The translations under genes and the position numbers were made by a program. Positions 38,748 to 47,674 of a DNA stretch of 61,166 nt are shown piece by piece (positions within the stretch are counted from its first letter, which is position 1; every line of letters starts with the position of its first letter). Location of the stretch: contig JAJRZA010000033.1 of NCBI GenBank assembly GCA_024275485.1, forward strand, positions 90,487-151,652, written 5' to 3'. This DNA is from Candidatus Krumholzibacteriota bacterium (GTDB lineage Bacteria; Krumholzibacteriota; Krumholzibacteriia; LZORAL124-64-63). Below the pieces are notes generated by a model that saw nothing but the letters and a program-made list of their open reading frames with translations, was not told the DNA's origin and did no database searches.

Positions 38748-39683
38748 TCAATCAGCCTCAGGTAGCCAATTCCCCTGAAAATTCCGCCGAACCAATTCAA
38801 AATCAGGTTCCAGCAGGAGATTGAAACCAACCAGGCCGATTTCTTCCAGGTTCCGCAGCATTCGACCCGGATTCTCAGTCTTCATCTGGCCCGATCGACC
38901 AATCAAAGCCAGTGAGTCAGCCCATTTCAAACGCTCGACCAGGGGAATTCGCCTGGAGGCAAGCAGGACAATGTCCGGCACAGGGACTGTTCTTTCTTCA
39001 ACACCCCACACCACCGAATCCAGCAAGCCGTGGGCGAAAAACTTGTTGGCATCCCATTGCCTGACCAGGGCAAAATCGAATGCCCCCAGGCGCAGGGCAT
39101 GCAACACCGGCCCATGATCATAGGGATCAGGCCCAAAAGCGCAGAATCGATGCTCGCTCATGGGCCCGGTTCCACCAATGGCCACCAGGCTCAGGGAATC
39201 CCCAAAAACAGTCCGTTCGGGGTGGCTTTGCCAAGGCTCGGGTTCAAATCCCCCCTCGCGGCGAAAAACCATCACCCCACGCGGACGCAGGTTCGCAGGA
39301 AGTTTCCTTCGTCCGGCAACCAATAACCCAAAATCCGCCTGGTCCAGTTCCAACGCCAAGCCATCGGGACACAGGACAAAGTCAACACCCTGCTTGGCCT
39401 GCAACAAAAATTCCTCCCGGGTATCGACAACCACCAACGCCATGGTGTGGCCACTGAGTTCTTCAAGAACATCGGCCATGGTAGAAAAAAGTTCCACCCT
39501 TGCATCATTGCTGCCTGGGGCGTCGAAAACCAGAAAAACACCTTGCATGTCATAACTGCCGGCTCGAGGGAAAAAGACCGCACCCAAGGCCAGAACCAGG
39601 ATCAGGATAGCCGCCACAATGGTCACCCGTGGTAGGGGACGGTTTTCACCACGGCAACCGGATGCAGAGGTCGCCTCACTCAT
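38748..39683 (-). CDS. membrane-anchored PhnD-like periplasmic binding protein, tentative
   Basis: The product has 311 residues. After a short cytoplasmic N-terminus, one membrane helix (TIVAAILILVLALGAVFF) anchors a periplasmic domain whose pattern (FSTMADVLEELSGHTMALVVVDTREEFLLQAKQGVDFVLCPDGLAL; HALRLGAFDFALVRQWDANKF, read over the domain) resembles the type 2 substrate-binding fold of PhnD/phosphonate-binding proteins. No permease or ATPase gene is nearby, so it may sense rather than transport. ATG 39683 is chosen: it overlaps the end of the YbbR gene by eight bases (ATGAGTGA) and has GGAG upstream; the open frame begins 78 bases earlier. The fold assignment is by eye only. Confidence 0.6.
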   Translation of the reverse strand: MSEATSASGCRGENRPLPRVTIVAAILILVLALGAVFFPRAGSYDMQGVFLVFDAPGSNDARVELFSTMADVLEELSGHTMALVVVDTREEFLLQAKQGVDFVLCPDGLALELDQADFGLLVAGRRKLPANLRPRGVMVFRREGGFEPEPWQSHPERTVFGDSLSLVAIGGTGPMSEHRFCAFGPDPYDHGPVLHALRLGAFDFALVRQWDANKFFAHGLLDSVVWGVEERTVPVPDIVLLASRRIPLVERLKWADSLALIGRSGQMKTENPGRMLRNLEEIGLVGFNLLLEPDFELVRRNFQGNWLPEAD

Positions 39684-40656
39684 CTCCACTCTCCACTCCC
39701 TGCATATCCAGACCACGGGATTCATACAGGGAATCAAGCGAGACCGAAGGACGCCCAACAATCACCTGGAATTCGGGAGGATCCAAACCGATGACCTCCA
39801 ACCAATCTGGACAATCAATTTGCCCGGGCAATTCATAAATCCCTTCTTCCAGGGAACCCACCGAAACAGTTACCAGGAAACGATTGGCCGTGAGGGCTTC
39901 TACCGAATCGATGACCCCCCGCACCATCACATCCACCAGAGGCGGTGATACCCCCACCTGGGGCATTCCTGAATCAACCAGGGGAACGACCGAAATGTTG
40001 GCAAGGGTACGATCGGTTTTTCTGGCCACCTTGCAATCCAACGAAACCTGCCGGGTCACCAGATGCATAAATTCTCCCGGCGGGGTCAATGATACCGTCA
40101 ACCGTTCACTACCCTTCAGCCGTGAAAAATCCACAGGCTCGGCAACTACTTCGGTATTCTCCAGAAAATACCGACTTGGCCCAGAGACAAGAACCGAATC
40201 CGGCTTCAGTTTGGGAGGCTCAAGAAATGCCAGGTCGTCCCTAAGTTTTCCAATATTCTCCTGAACAATCGGCAACAAACGATATTCCTGACGGTCCACC
40301 CTGATATCCAGCAGCTCAATTCGATTAATGCCTACGACTTTCAAATCCGAAAAGACATGCTCGGGCAAAATTTCAATGGAAAATTCGGGACCGGGCTGCC
40401 AATCCCAGGGATTGACCTTCACCTCGCCAATATCGCTTTGAAAAAAATGATGCATATAGAACCGCAGCTTGCTTCCTTCCAGCCGGACCGTAATTTCAGA
40501 TTTAAGATTACTGCCCTCCAAGGTAAGATTGTCTCCCAGGTCCGGAATCACCAAAGGGAGGTTGACGTCCTGCTCCACCGTGGTGTTGGAAGCAATAAAA
40601 CACCAGATAATCACCGAAGCCACCAGGCAGACTATTTTCAGGCCCAGTCGATTCAT
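39676..40656 (-). CDS. YbbR (CdaR-like) domain protein
   Basis: The product has 326 residues with an N-terminal membrane helix (IVCLVASVIIWCFIAS) and tandem YbbR-like beta domains outside the membrane. The strand pattern is LPLVIPDLGDNLTLEGSNLKSEITVRLEG, VKVVGINRIELLDIRVDR and VLVSGPSRYFLENTEVVAEPVDFS (approximate over repeats). In many bacteria a YbbR protein regulates the membrane diadenylate cyclase CdaA; no cyclase gene is present in this window. In this operon its c-di-AMP link is strengthened by the PgpH-type gene downstream. The ATG overlaps the amidase stop by four bases. Confidence 0.85.
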   Translation of the reverse strand: MNRLGLKIVCLVASVIIWCFIASNTTVEQDVNLPLVIPDLGDNLTLEGSNLKSEITVRLEGSKLRFYMHHFFQSDIGEVKVNPWDWQPGPEFSIEILPEHVFSDLKVVGINRIELLDIRVDRQEYRLLPIVQENIGKLRDDLAFLEPPKLKPDSVLVSGPSRYFLENTEVVAEPVDFSRLKGSERLTVSLTPPGEFMHLVTRQVSLDCKVARKTDRTLANISVVPLVDSGMPQVGVSPPLVDVMVRGVIDSVEALTANRFLVTVSVGSLEEGIYELPGQIDCPDWLEVIGLDPPEFQVIVGRPSVSLDSLYESRGLDMQGVESGDE

Positions 40657-42086
40657 GGTTGATTGACTCCTTGGGGTAACCGCAAGACCTGCCCCACCAT
40701 CAGGGACCTGGACTGCAGTTTGTTTCTAGCGGTTATTTCCTGAATGGTTGTGCCGTGCCTGCTTGCCAGTCGCCAGAGATTATCCCCCCGGCGGACGGCA
40801 TACTCCTGCCCCCAGATCGCTCTAGTACCTGATTTCAGCTGAGCCAGACCAGCATGATCATGGCGCCAATTCAACACCCCTTCAGCCAGAAGCATGGCCA
40901 ATTGGCCACGGCCTTCCCTGCTGCGCAGGGTTTTCAAGTCATGATCGTTTGACAGATAGGCAAGCTCCACCAAAGCCGACGGCATGGCCAAGGATCGTAA
41001 AACCTGGAACCCGGCTTGTTTCACTTTTCTTTTTTCCACCACAGAACCGGCCTCGGCAGCTTTCAACATCTGGTTGGCCAGACGTGACGATTCATGCAAA
41101 ACCCTGGTCATACGCATATCCATAAGAATCTTCATCACCAAATCGTCGGAATTCTTGTGGGAATCCAATCCCACAAGATCGGCAGCGTTTTCCTTGTGAG
41201 CCAACTCCCTGGCTTCACGATCCGTCGCTCCCTGCAGGGAAAGGAAATACACTTCCATCCCCTTTATCTTTTTCTGACCATGAGTATTGCAATGCACACT
41301 CAGAAACAAGTCACCGTCTTTTTCAGCGGCAATGGCCACGCGTCGAGCAAGATTTGGATAATAATCCCCATCCCGGGTCAACACTGCGCGATAACCCGGC
41401 ACCTCATTCAACAACCGGGCCAGTTGGAGGCTGACATCCAGCACCACCTCCTTCTCCTGGGTTCCTTTCCGGACCGCACCAGGGTCCAATCCGCCGTGTC
41501 CAGGATCAATAATCACGGTGAAGATACTAATTGCCTTGGCTTTGTTGCCCAGGTCCAGAACTACTGCAGTGGCTGGGGCCCGTCCATGATCAACCGATTT
41601 CTGAGCCCCCCCCGAATGAGGGTCTTCAGACACCCGGGAAGAAGTCTCGGACAACCGAAAAATATCCAACACCACCCGATAGGGCCTACCATCGCCAGCC
41701 GGCAGGGAAAATGTCTTGAATTCGAAGGCCCCATCCAAGTCCAGAACAACTTGAGCCCGCGACCTGCCCGGGTTGCACCGGATACGATCAATCAGATCAT
41801 CCCCCACCCTGATGCTGGCAGTGTTGACAAAGGTACAGCGGGGAAGATTGATGGCCAGGCGATGAGGGTTGTTTATTTCCCTGATTTCGTAGGATGTGGA
41901 ACGGCTCATGTCCAGCACCACCCTGGTTTTGTTGGGCCCTGAAAAATGCCGGATCCGCATGATTTCGGGGGACTGTTCAGCACTCACCAACGCAGCGGCA
42001 CCCAATAGACTCCACAACACCATGATCCAAGCCACCGTAAGCGGTAGTTGGGGAACATGAATGAAGACTGGTTTGAGCCGAGGCAT
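40653..42086 (-). CDS. N-acetylmuramoyl-L-alanine amidase (AMIN, Amidase_3, LysM)
   Basis: This periplasmic enzyme cleaves the amide bond between MurNAc and the stem peptide for cell separation. It has 477 residues: signal (residues 15-36), AMIN domain (about 42-150, IRHFSGPNKTRVVLDMS), zinc amidase_3 domain (about 190-390) and a C-terminal LysM domain (about 425-472, YAVRRGDNLWRLASRHG). The catalytic motifs are readable: IDPGHGGLDPGA (zinc His), KEVVLDVSLQLA, FLSVHCNTHG (second zinc His) and ALVELAYLSN with the catalytic Glu. The ATG has GAAGGAG upstream. It is the first gene of the long operon, 190 bases downstream of the LytM gene and separated from it by a terminator. Confidence 0.93.
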   Translation of the reverse strand: MPRLKPVFIHVPQLPLTVAWIMVLWSLLGAAALVSAEQSPEIMRIRHFSGPNKTRVVLDMSRSTSYEIREINNPHRLAINLPRCTFVNTASIRVGDDLIDRIRCNPGRSRAQVVLDLDGAFEFKTFSLPAGDGRPYRVVLDIFRLSETSSRVSEDPHSGGAQKSVDHGRAPATAVVLDLGNKAKAISIFTVIIDPGHGGLDPGAVRKGTQEKEVVLDVSLQLARLLNEVPGYRAVLTRDGDYYPNLARRVAIAAEKDGDLFLSVHCNTHGQKKIKGMEVYFLSLQGATDREARELAHKENAADLVGLDSHKNSDDLVMKILMDMRMTRVLHESSRLANQMLKAAEAGSVVEKRKVKQAGFQVLRSLAMPSALVELAYLSNDHDLKTLRSREGRGQLAMLLAEGVLNWRHDHAGLAQLKSGTRAIWGQEYAVRRGDNLWRLASRHGTTIQEITARNKLQSRSLMVGQVLRLPQGVNQP

Positions 42087-42221
42087 TGCTTTCGCTCCTT
42101 CGATCTGTCCGGTAGAGGCTAAAGAAGGTTGGCGGGTCCGTCCGAAACCCGAAATGCTGATGTTCCAAATCTAACACAGGCCAACCTTTGTTCCCACAGA
42201 AAGTTGACCCGGTCCGGGCGC

Positions 42222-42251
42222 AAAAAAAACCCGGATGCTGGTCCCGGGTTT
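42222..42251 (-). terminator. terminator after the LytM peptidase gene
   Basis: On the minus strand an 8-bp stem (42244-42251 with 42227-42234) with a nine-base loop runs straight into a T run (42222-42229). It isolates the LytM gene from the amidase operon. Confidence 0.8.
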
Positions 42252-42279
42252 CGGAATAAATCTGAGAGAATTCCGCCGA

Positions 42280-43230
42280 TCAATTCCGACTGGCATAAGA
42301 ATCCAGAATGTACGGAACCGGATTCACCGATCGTCCCTGAATCCTGATCTCGTAGTGCAGGTGCGGAGCGGTGCTGCGCCCGGTGTTTCCGGAAGTGCCG
42401 ATGACCTGACCTCGAACCACTTTGTCACCTTTTTTAACATCCTGCCGATTCAGATGAGCATAAACAGTCGCCACGGAGTTGCCGTGATCGATTTTGATCA
42501 CCTTTCCCAGACCGCGTTGATGCTGAACATGAGTGACAACACCATCTCCGGTGACCCGCACATCAGTGCCTGTCGGGGCGGCAAAATCCAGACCATGATG
42601 AAAACGCCCATTGCCGGTAAACGGATCATTCCGGACACCAAACCGCGAACTGATCCACCCTATATCAATAGGACGAATGGACGGAATTCGCGCCCTGATG
42701 CCTTCACGGCAAGAAAGGGTATCGAGCATGGCTTGATATCCCTGACGTTGAATCCTGGCCTGCCGGATCATCAATTCAACTTCCTGTCCCAGACCGGCAA
42801 ATTCACTTTTAAGTTCTTTGGACAAATCTTGCCCAGGTATCTCTACATCCGAAAAAGACAGAGGCCCTCGGCCGCCAATCCCTGCGGCAAAGGTTTCTTT
42901 GTCCAGAGGTTGCAAATCCACCGCAGTAGCCACCAGGTTTTGCATCGCCAAAGTTTGATCCATCTCCAGCCGCAGTCCCTGCACCTGGCCCTGAAGACTA
43001 TCAATGTGGGTGACCAGACTTTGATTTTCCAGACGCAGCTTGGACCCGCCCGGCAACCAACCGGACCCGGTAAAAACTCCAAGGCCGTACATCACCGAAA
43101 GCCCCAGCAAAACCACAACCGTCCCCAGGCCCAACGCGAGACTCCAGCGAGGAACCCTCAGCTGTCGGGTTGGCCCGTGGTCATCGGGCAAGTACAAAAA
43201 TGTGTAGGCGCTCTTAAGCTTCATGGCCAT
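42280..43230 (-). CDS. M23 (LytM) family peptidase
   Basis: The product has 316 residues: a short cytoplasmic start, one membrane helix (about 29-52), a periplasmic coiled coil (about 65-105 and 140-170) and a C-terminal LytM domain (about 210-305). The zinc ligands are intact: HHGLDFAAPTG (H-x3-D) and the final HLHYEIRIQG, with the intermediate VYAHLNRQDVKKGDKV. So it could be an active endopeptidase rather than an EnvC/NlpD-type activator. Two ATG codons (43230, 43224) are possible; neither has a strong ribosome site. The neighbouring amidase suggests joint work in peptidoglycan remodelling. Confidence 0.92.
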   Translation of the reverse strand: MAMKLKSAYTFLYLPDDHGPTRQLRVPRWSLALGLGTVVVLLGLSVMYGLGVFTGSGWLPGGSKLRLENQSLVTHIDSLQGQVQGLRLEMDQTLAMQNLVATAVDLQPLDKETFAAGIGGRGPLSFSDVEIPGQDLSKELKSEFAGLGQEVELMIRQARIQRQGYQAMLDTLSCREGIRARIPSIRPIDIGWISSRFGVRNDPFTGNGRFHHGLDFAAPTGTDVRVTGDGVVTHVQHQRGLGKVIKIDHGNSVATVYAHLNRQDVKKGDKVVRGQVIGTSGNTGRSTAPHLHYEIRIQGRSVNPVPYILDSYASRN

Positions 43231-43483
43231 CCGGTTTTAAGAGGGATCAGAGGAAGAAAGCAGGCATCCCTGGGGCTAATTCAACCACCACCAAGCGAAT
43301 CCTTCAGACTAAATTTCCTCCATAAACTCACTCAGGAAGACGGAAATGTCAACTTGGAACCCAGTTCAGAACAATCATGCCCCTTATTGGGTGGTTTTCG
43401 GAAGATACCGGACCAATCTGCATGGACCGAACTTGTCCGGTAATTATAAGCAATTCCCGGACCAAACCATCAAATTCTACAGA
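43231..43483. other. intergenic region between sigma factor and LytM genes
   Basis: No gene is seen. On the minus strand a TATAAT (43443-43448) is present, but the best -35 candidate (TTGATG) is 19 bases away, so a promoter for the LytM gene is possible but weak. Confidence 0.3.
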
Positions 43484-43515
43484 AAGGGCTGGTGCCACAC
43501 TGGACACCAGCCCTT
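43484..43515 (-). terminator. hairpin terminator after the sigma-factor gene
   Basis: A perfect 11-bp inverted repeat (43484-43494 with 43505-43515) with a ten-base loop lies 30 bases after the sigma-factor stop. The T run after it is poor (TTCT), so termination may be partial. Confidence 0.55.
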
Positions 43516-43544
43516 ATATCACCAAAAAAAGAGCCCTCAACTGC

Positions 43545-44399
43545 TTAATAATAGTCATACAAGAGTGTGCGACCTTTGGAATTACGGATTTTGGCCAAGG
43601 CCTTCTCCTTGATTTGCCGGATCCGCTCCCGAGTCAGGCCCATTCGTTCACCGATCACCTGCAGGGTTTGAGCTTCTTCAAAGCTCAAACCAAAGTATTG
43701 CACGATGATCTGGGCTTCCCGATCGGTCAGTACGGCCAAACATTTGCGCACGTCTTCCCGCAAACCTCGCTGCAGAACCTCAAAATCGGGAGATTTCTGT
43801 CCGGTGTCCTCAAGAACTTCAGTTAAAGGACGATCGCTGCCACTTTCTCCCGAGTCTTCGAGAGCAAGCTCCTGGCGATCGGAGCGCAAGGCGTGCACTA
43901 CATCTTCCACGGCAAGATCCAGCCGTTCTGCGATCTGGTGCGGTGTAGGGGCAGGGCTGCCCTCATTCTGCAGGGCAGAACGTGTCCGACCAATTTTGAT
44001 CAGCAGGGCAGTCTGGTTTTGCGGCAATCTGATGGTGCGCGATTTGTCCAGCAGGGATTGCATGATGGATTGCCTGATCCACCAAACAGCATAGGAGATG
44101 AACCGAAAGCCCCGTTCCTCATCGAAGCGATGAGCAGCTTTCAACAGTCCCAGGTTGCCTTCGTTGATCAAATCCGAAAGCATCAGTCCCTGATGGATAT
44201 AGCGTTTGGCCACCGAGACGACGAAGCGCAGGTTGGCTCTCACCAGGATCTGCAGGGCAACGTCATCACCGTCATGGATCCTTTTGGCCAGATCCACTTC
44301 TTCTTCCCGACTCAACAGGTCGTAACGATTGATGTCACGAAAGTAGACCTCCAGGCCCTTTTCGTGCATCGCAGGTAATACATTCCTTCTGCCAGCCAT
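43545..44399 (-). CDS. RNA polymerase sigma factor, RpoD/RpoS-like (sigma-70 group 2 type)
   Basis: This is a 284-residue sigma-70 factor that directs RNA polymerase to promoters. Region 1.2 is YFRDINRYDLLSREEEVDLAKRI, region 2 includes LRFVVSVAKRYIHQGLMLSDLINEGNLGL and GFRFISYAVWWIRQSI, region 3 is PTPHQIAERLDL, and the region 4.2 helix is LTRERIRQIKEKALAKIR. No long region 1.1 is present, so it resembles compact primary/alternative sigma factors of FCB and related bacteria. The open frame starts at 44516, but ATG 44399 has GGAGGA at ideal spacing and gives MAGRRNVL. It lies 138 bases downstream of the HtrA-type gene. Confidence 0.93.
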   Translation of the reverse strand: MAGRRNVLPAMHEKGLEVYFRDINRYDLLSREEEVDLAKRIHDGDDVALQILVRANLRFVVSVAKRYIHQGLMLSDLINEGNLGLLKAAHRFDEERGFRFISYAVWWIRQSIMQSLLDKSRTIRLPQNQTALLIKIGRTRSALQNEGSPAPTPHQIAERLDLAVEDVVHALRSDRQELALEDSGESGSDRPLTEVLEDTGQKSPDFEVLQRGLREDVRKCLAVLTDREAQIIVQYFGLSFEEAQTLQVIGERMGLTRERIRQIKEKALAKIRNSKGRTLLYDYY

Positions 44400-44537
44400 C
44401 TGGATTCCTCCATGCCAGCGTGGGGGTTGCCATTCCGTGGTCGAAACAGCGTGGCCGAAGCCATGGGCCCGGAATATTTCAGGCCCGGTCCGGATCAGAT
44501 CCGAACCAACCACCAAGCCCCTTACAGGTGAGCTCGG

Positions 44538-46037
44538 TCAGTTATCAATCCCGCCTCGGCGGGGAACAATCGTCAGATAGTTTTCGGTCCCACCGGTCCT
44601 GACCAAAAAGGTCATTGGATCGGTGCGGGCGACCATCAAATTCCTAGCCTCTTCGTAATCCGAGAGGTTGGTAATTTCATGGCCGTCGATGGACACGATC
44701 ACGTCCCCCGGGCTGATACCGGCATCAGCTGCGGAGCTGTTATCCTGGACCACAATGACCATCACTCCGGTCGTTGCAGTAACACCCAGCATATCTTTCA
44801 GGCGGGCCACCTTGGGGTCGCCCCCACTCAAATCTGCCATCATCATGCCGAGCCAGTGTTTTGCCGCGGAGGCATTTCCACCGCCCGGCTTGTCTATCCA
44901 TTCAACAGGACGGACCCGAATGCTTCGATGGACCCCATCCCTGTAAAATTCACAATCAACATCCTGGCCTGGAGTGGCACCGGCAATCAGGAATTGAAGA
45001 CTATTGCGCGATTCAACTTCTGAGCCGGCAAAGGCCGTAACCACGTCACCGGATAATAATCCGGCTGCCGCGGCAGGACTACCAGCCAAAACCGAAATGA
45101 CTCGCGCACCAACGGCGGGCTCATCCTCATTTCCATGACCGACCACCGAGATGACATCCTCGGTGCGAATCCCCAGATAACCCCGGATCACCCGGCCGTG
45201 CTGCTTCAGTTGTTGGTAAATGTGGGACACCATATTGCTGGGGACAGCAAAGCCAATACCCTGGCCCTGTTGATTCACCGCCGTGTTCACGCCAATGATC
45301 TGGCCCTGAACATTGACCAACGGACCGCCACTATTGCCAAAATTAATGGACGCATCGGTTTGGATAAAGTCCTGGTAACGTGGAGTGAGCCCGCCTATGA
45401 CCATATCACTGCGTCCTTTCGCACTGACGACACCCACCGTCAGACTGCTTTCCAAATTGCCAAAAGGATTCCCCACGGCCACGGCCCAGGCTCCGACTTC
45501 AAGTTGGTCGCTGTCCGCAAACTCCAGCACGGCCAGATGGCGCCCGGCAGGATCAATGTGAATAAGCGCCAAGTCGGTGCTGGGATCATCCCCCACCAGG
45601 GTCGCAAGATATTCTTGATGCTCGCCGCTGAAACGAACATAGATGGCGTCAGCATCGGCAATGACGTGGTGATTGGTCAGGATATCTCCTGAGTCGGAGA
45701 TAATAAAACCGGATCCGGTGGAAGGCATTTCGAAACGCCCACCTTTGCCGGTCTCGTCGGGAAAGAACTGCCTGAACATATCCTGCAGGGGGCTGGTGCC
45801 CACACCCTCGTCGGTAATGGACCGGATGGTCCGGATATTCACCACTGCAGGACGAACAATTCGCCCTACGGAGATGAAGGGGGATTCCAAAGAATCAGCC
45901 TGGGCAGGGACAGCCTCGCCCACAAGAATGAGCAGCAGAGAAAACAAAAATGCACACACATAACTAGCGACCGGGTTTCTATAAACCACGTTGCCGGCAA
46001 TGGTGTGCCTTGGTTGTTTTCTCAAAATTCGCAGCAT
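44538..46037 (-). CDS. HtrA/DegP-type periplasmic serine protease
   Basis: This is a Do-like protease for envelope protein quality control. It has about 499 residues: signal/anchor (about 25-48), trypsin-like domain with His in ILTNHHVIADAD, Asp in STDLALIHID and Ser in SINFGNSGGPL, then two PDZ domains (about 280-370 and 395-485). All three catalytic residues are present. The open frame starts at 46178, but that codon lies within the -35 box of a good promoter (46150-46178), so ATG 46037 with GGTGGGAA upstream is preferred. It lies upstream of the sigma-factor gene. The stop is TGA. Confidence 0.94.
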   Translation of the reverse strand: MLRILRKQPRHTIAGNVVYRNPVASYVCAFLFSLLLILVGEAVPAQADSLESPFISVGRIVRPAVVNIRTIRSITDEGVGTSPLQDMFRQFFPDETGKGGRFEMPSTGSGFIISDSGDILTNHHVIADADAIYVRFSGEHQEYLATLVGDDPSTDLALIHIDPAGRHLAVLEFADSDQLEVGAWAVAVGNPFGNLESSLTVGVVSAKGRSDMVIGGLTPRYQDFIQTDASINFGNSGGPLVNVQGQIIGVNTAVNQQGQGIGFAVPSNMVSHIYQQLKQHGRVIRGYLGIRTEDVISVVGHGNEDEPAVGARVISVLAGSPAAAAGLLSGDVVTAFAGSEVESRNSLQFLIAGATPGQDVDCEFYRDGVHRSIRVRPVEWIDKPGGGNASAAKHWLGMMMADLSGGDPKVARLKDMLGVTATTGVMVIVVQDNSSAADAGISPGDVIVSIDGHEITNLSDYEEARNLMVARTDPMTFLVRTGGTENYLTIVPRRGGIDN

Positions 46038-46149
46038 CACATTCCCACCGTAAAAAGACCTCAATTGCAGGACAAGTCCGGTGAAAGGGTGAACCACTTC
46101 CCGGGTACCCACTGAAGCAGGAAACCGAGCATTACAGGGAACTTTACAG

Positions 46150-46178
46150 ACCATATCCTCATCTGCAAATATTGTCAA
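46150..46178 (-). promoter_or_regulatory. sigma-70-type promoter for the HtrA-type gene
   Basis: On the minus strand TTGACA (46173-46178) and TATGGT (46150-46155) are spaced by 17 bases. Transcription would begin near 46143, about 105 bases before the ATG at 46037. It decides the start choice for the protease gene. Confidence 0.6.
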
Positions 46179-46226
46179 TAGTGTATTTTACCTTTGTCTT
46201 AATAAATATTGTCACAAGCATGTCAC

Positions 46227-46248
46227 GGAGCAGGGCTTTCCCTGCTCC
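46227..46248 (-). terminator. hairpin after the coiled-coil gene
   Basis: A perfect 9-bp stem (46227-46235 with 46240-46248) with a four-base loop lies 25 bases after the stop of the coiled-coil gene. There is no T run, so it may be a weak terminator or an mRNA end-protecting hairpin. Confidence 0.45.
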
Positions 46249-46272
46249 ACCAAATGACAATGAATAGAGTGA

Positions 46273-46815
46273 TTATTCCTTGGTCTCCTTCAATTCTTCT
46301 TTACCAGGACCCGAAGGAGAAGGATTATTTTCAACACTGCCACCTGCGACCACTTCATCCTGGAAAACTTCTTCTCCAGGGGAAGGCTCAACCAATATGG
46401 CCGAATCTCCGGATCCGACATCCAGCACCGGATCTTTCAGGACCGTTTCAGTGACAATATCGGTATCATCACTGCCGGGGCCGGTTGTGGTGTCGGCTCC
46501 CCCAGCAGAGGCGGCTTTTGCATATTCCGCCTTGATGTCATCAATTTCCTGCCCCTTGGCTGAAAGCTCCTCTTCGAGATTTTCAATACGCCGAACCAAT
46601 TCAACCACTGGCTCCCCGACCAGAATATCCTCTTTCCCCTCTTTCAGGCCGACATAGATCAAACTGCCCAGTTCACTGAACTGGCGCTCAATGTCCCGGC
46701 TAATGCCAAATTTGTCCCACCGTCGAGACCCAATGCGGGCAGCTTCAGTCGTCTTGTCAGATGTGATGGTGTACCACTCGACCAGATTTTTTTTAACATC
46801 CTCCCACAAGGCCAT
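46273..46815 (-). CDS. small coiled-coil protein with acidic tail, unknown function
   Basis: The product has 180 residues. The N-terminal helical part (ALWEDVKKNLVEWYTITSDKT; WDKFGISRDIERQFSELGSLIYVGL) is followed by a coiled coil (about 85-112, VVELVRRIENLEEELSAKGQEI) and a long acidic, low-complexity tail rich in Glu, Asp, Gly, Ser and Pro. I do not recognise a named family, but similar N-termini occur in uncharacterised small proteins of FCB-type bacteria (from memory). No signal peptide is visible. ATG 46815 is chosen because AAGGAG sits ideally upstream; the open frame to 47163 overlaps the opposite-strand LpxH-type gene and is not real there. It is divergent from the LpxH-type gene with only 60 bases between. 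Confidence 0.7.
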   Translation of the reverse strand: MALWEDVKKNLVEWYTITSDKTTEAARIGSRRWDKFGISRDIERQFSELGSLIYVGLKEGKEDILVGEPVVELVRRIENLEEELSAKGQEIDDIKAEYAKAASAGGADTTTGPGSDDTDIVTETVLKDPVLDVGSGDSAILVEPSPGEEVFQDEVVAGGSVENNPSPSGPGKEELKETKE

Positions 46816-46875
46816 GATGCTCTCCTTCTTTTCTTTAAGGTTGCGATCAGCAATGGCATAAGGCAAATTAACCCA

Positions 46876-47631
46876 ATGCAACACAATAGACAACCCACTG
46901 CCATCTTTGTGGCCGATTCGCATTTTCATCTTTTCCCGGATGCTGCAGAGCAGCAACGAATTCGACGTTTTTGTGAATTGCTGGAACTCTCCCAAAAAGC
47001 CGACCATCTTTTCCTTCTCGGGGATATCTTCGACTTCTGGTTCGACTATCCGCACTTTCGACTGCGAGGATATGACGAGATCCTGCAGGCGATTGACCAG
47101 GTTCGCGATGCCGGAACGAGAATCCATTTCGTTGGCGGCAACCACGACATATGGGCAGCCCAATTCCTAAACCTAAGGTACGGAACCAGCCCCAATGGTG
47201 AACCCTTCGTCATTTCCCTGGGAAGCCGGCAAATCAAGGTCTGCCATGGCGACGGCCTGCTGGGCTTCGACTGGGCCTACAACACCTTCCGGGCCATGGT
47301 ACGCACCCGCCTGGGAATTGTTCTGGCAAAAAGTCTGCATCCGGAAATTCTCTACACCCTCAGCCATTGGCTCAGTGGCCAAAGCCGGGAAGCCAGCAGG
47401 GACGAAGCCAGTCGCATTGAGGAAAAAGCCCAAGTTTGGATTGACCGTTGCAGGGAAACCGACTGGGAGCTCATGATCATGGGCCACGTGCACCACCCCT
47501 TCCAGGCCGTATCCGGAGGCCAAACCCTCACGGCCCTGGCTGGTTGGTTCGATATTCTGGGATATGGAGTGCTCCAGGAAGGAGTATTCAGCCTTTTGGA
47601 TTTCGAGAAGGATCCCCGACCCAGCTTATAG
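46876..47631 (+). CDS. LpxH-type metallophosphoesterase (UDP-2,3-diacylglucosamine diphosphatase)
   Basis: This 251-residue cytoplasmic enzyme of the calcineurin-like family probably removes UMP from UDP-2,3-diacylglucosamine in lipid A synthesis. Metal-site motifs are in order: FVADSHFHLF (D-x-H), LLGDIFDFWFD (GD), FVGGNHDIW (GNHD), CHGDGLLG and IMGHVHHPF (GHxH). LpxH itself usually has GNRD where this one has GNHD, so a different sugar-phosphate substrate remains possible. It is the only convincing plus-strand gene in the window, divergent from the coiled-coil gene and convergent with the PorV gene. The ribosome site (AAGG, 13 bases upstream) is weak. Confidence 0.88.
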   Translation: MQHNRQPTAIFVADSHFHLFPDAAEQQRIRRFCELLELSQKADHLFLLGDIFDFWFDYPHFRLRGYDEILQAIDQVRDAGTRIHFVGGNHDIWAAQFLNLRYGTSPNGEPFVISLGSRQIKVCHGDGLLGFDWAYNTFRAMVRTRLGIVLAKSLHPEILYTLSHWLSGQSREASRDEASRIEEKAQVWIDRCRETDWELMIMGHVHHPFQAVSGGQTLTALAGWFDILGYGVLQEGVFSLLDFEKDPRPSL

Positions 47632-47674
47632 CGGGCCGGGGGTAACTGGATACTGCCTCCAGTGAAAACAACGG

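Noticed and set aside
46038-46178. Extended start of the HtrA-type gene at 46178.
   Set aside because: That codon lies inside the -35 box of a good promoter; the signal peptide follows ATG 46037.
46816-47163. N-terminal extension of the coiled-coil gene up to 47163.
   Set aside because: It is antisense to the LpxH-type gene, which has all metal motifs; a perfect ribosome site supports ATG 46815.
47645-47663. Bidirectional terminator between the LpxH-type and PorV genes.
   Set aside because: Only a 6-bp stem with no T run on either strand.
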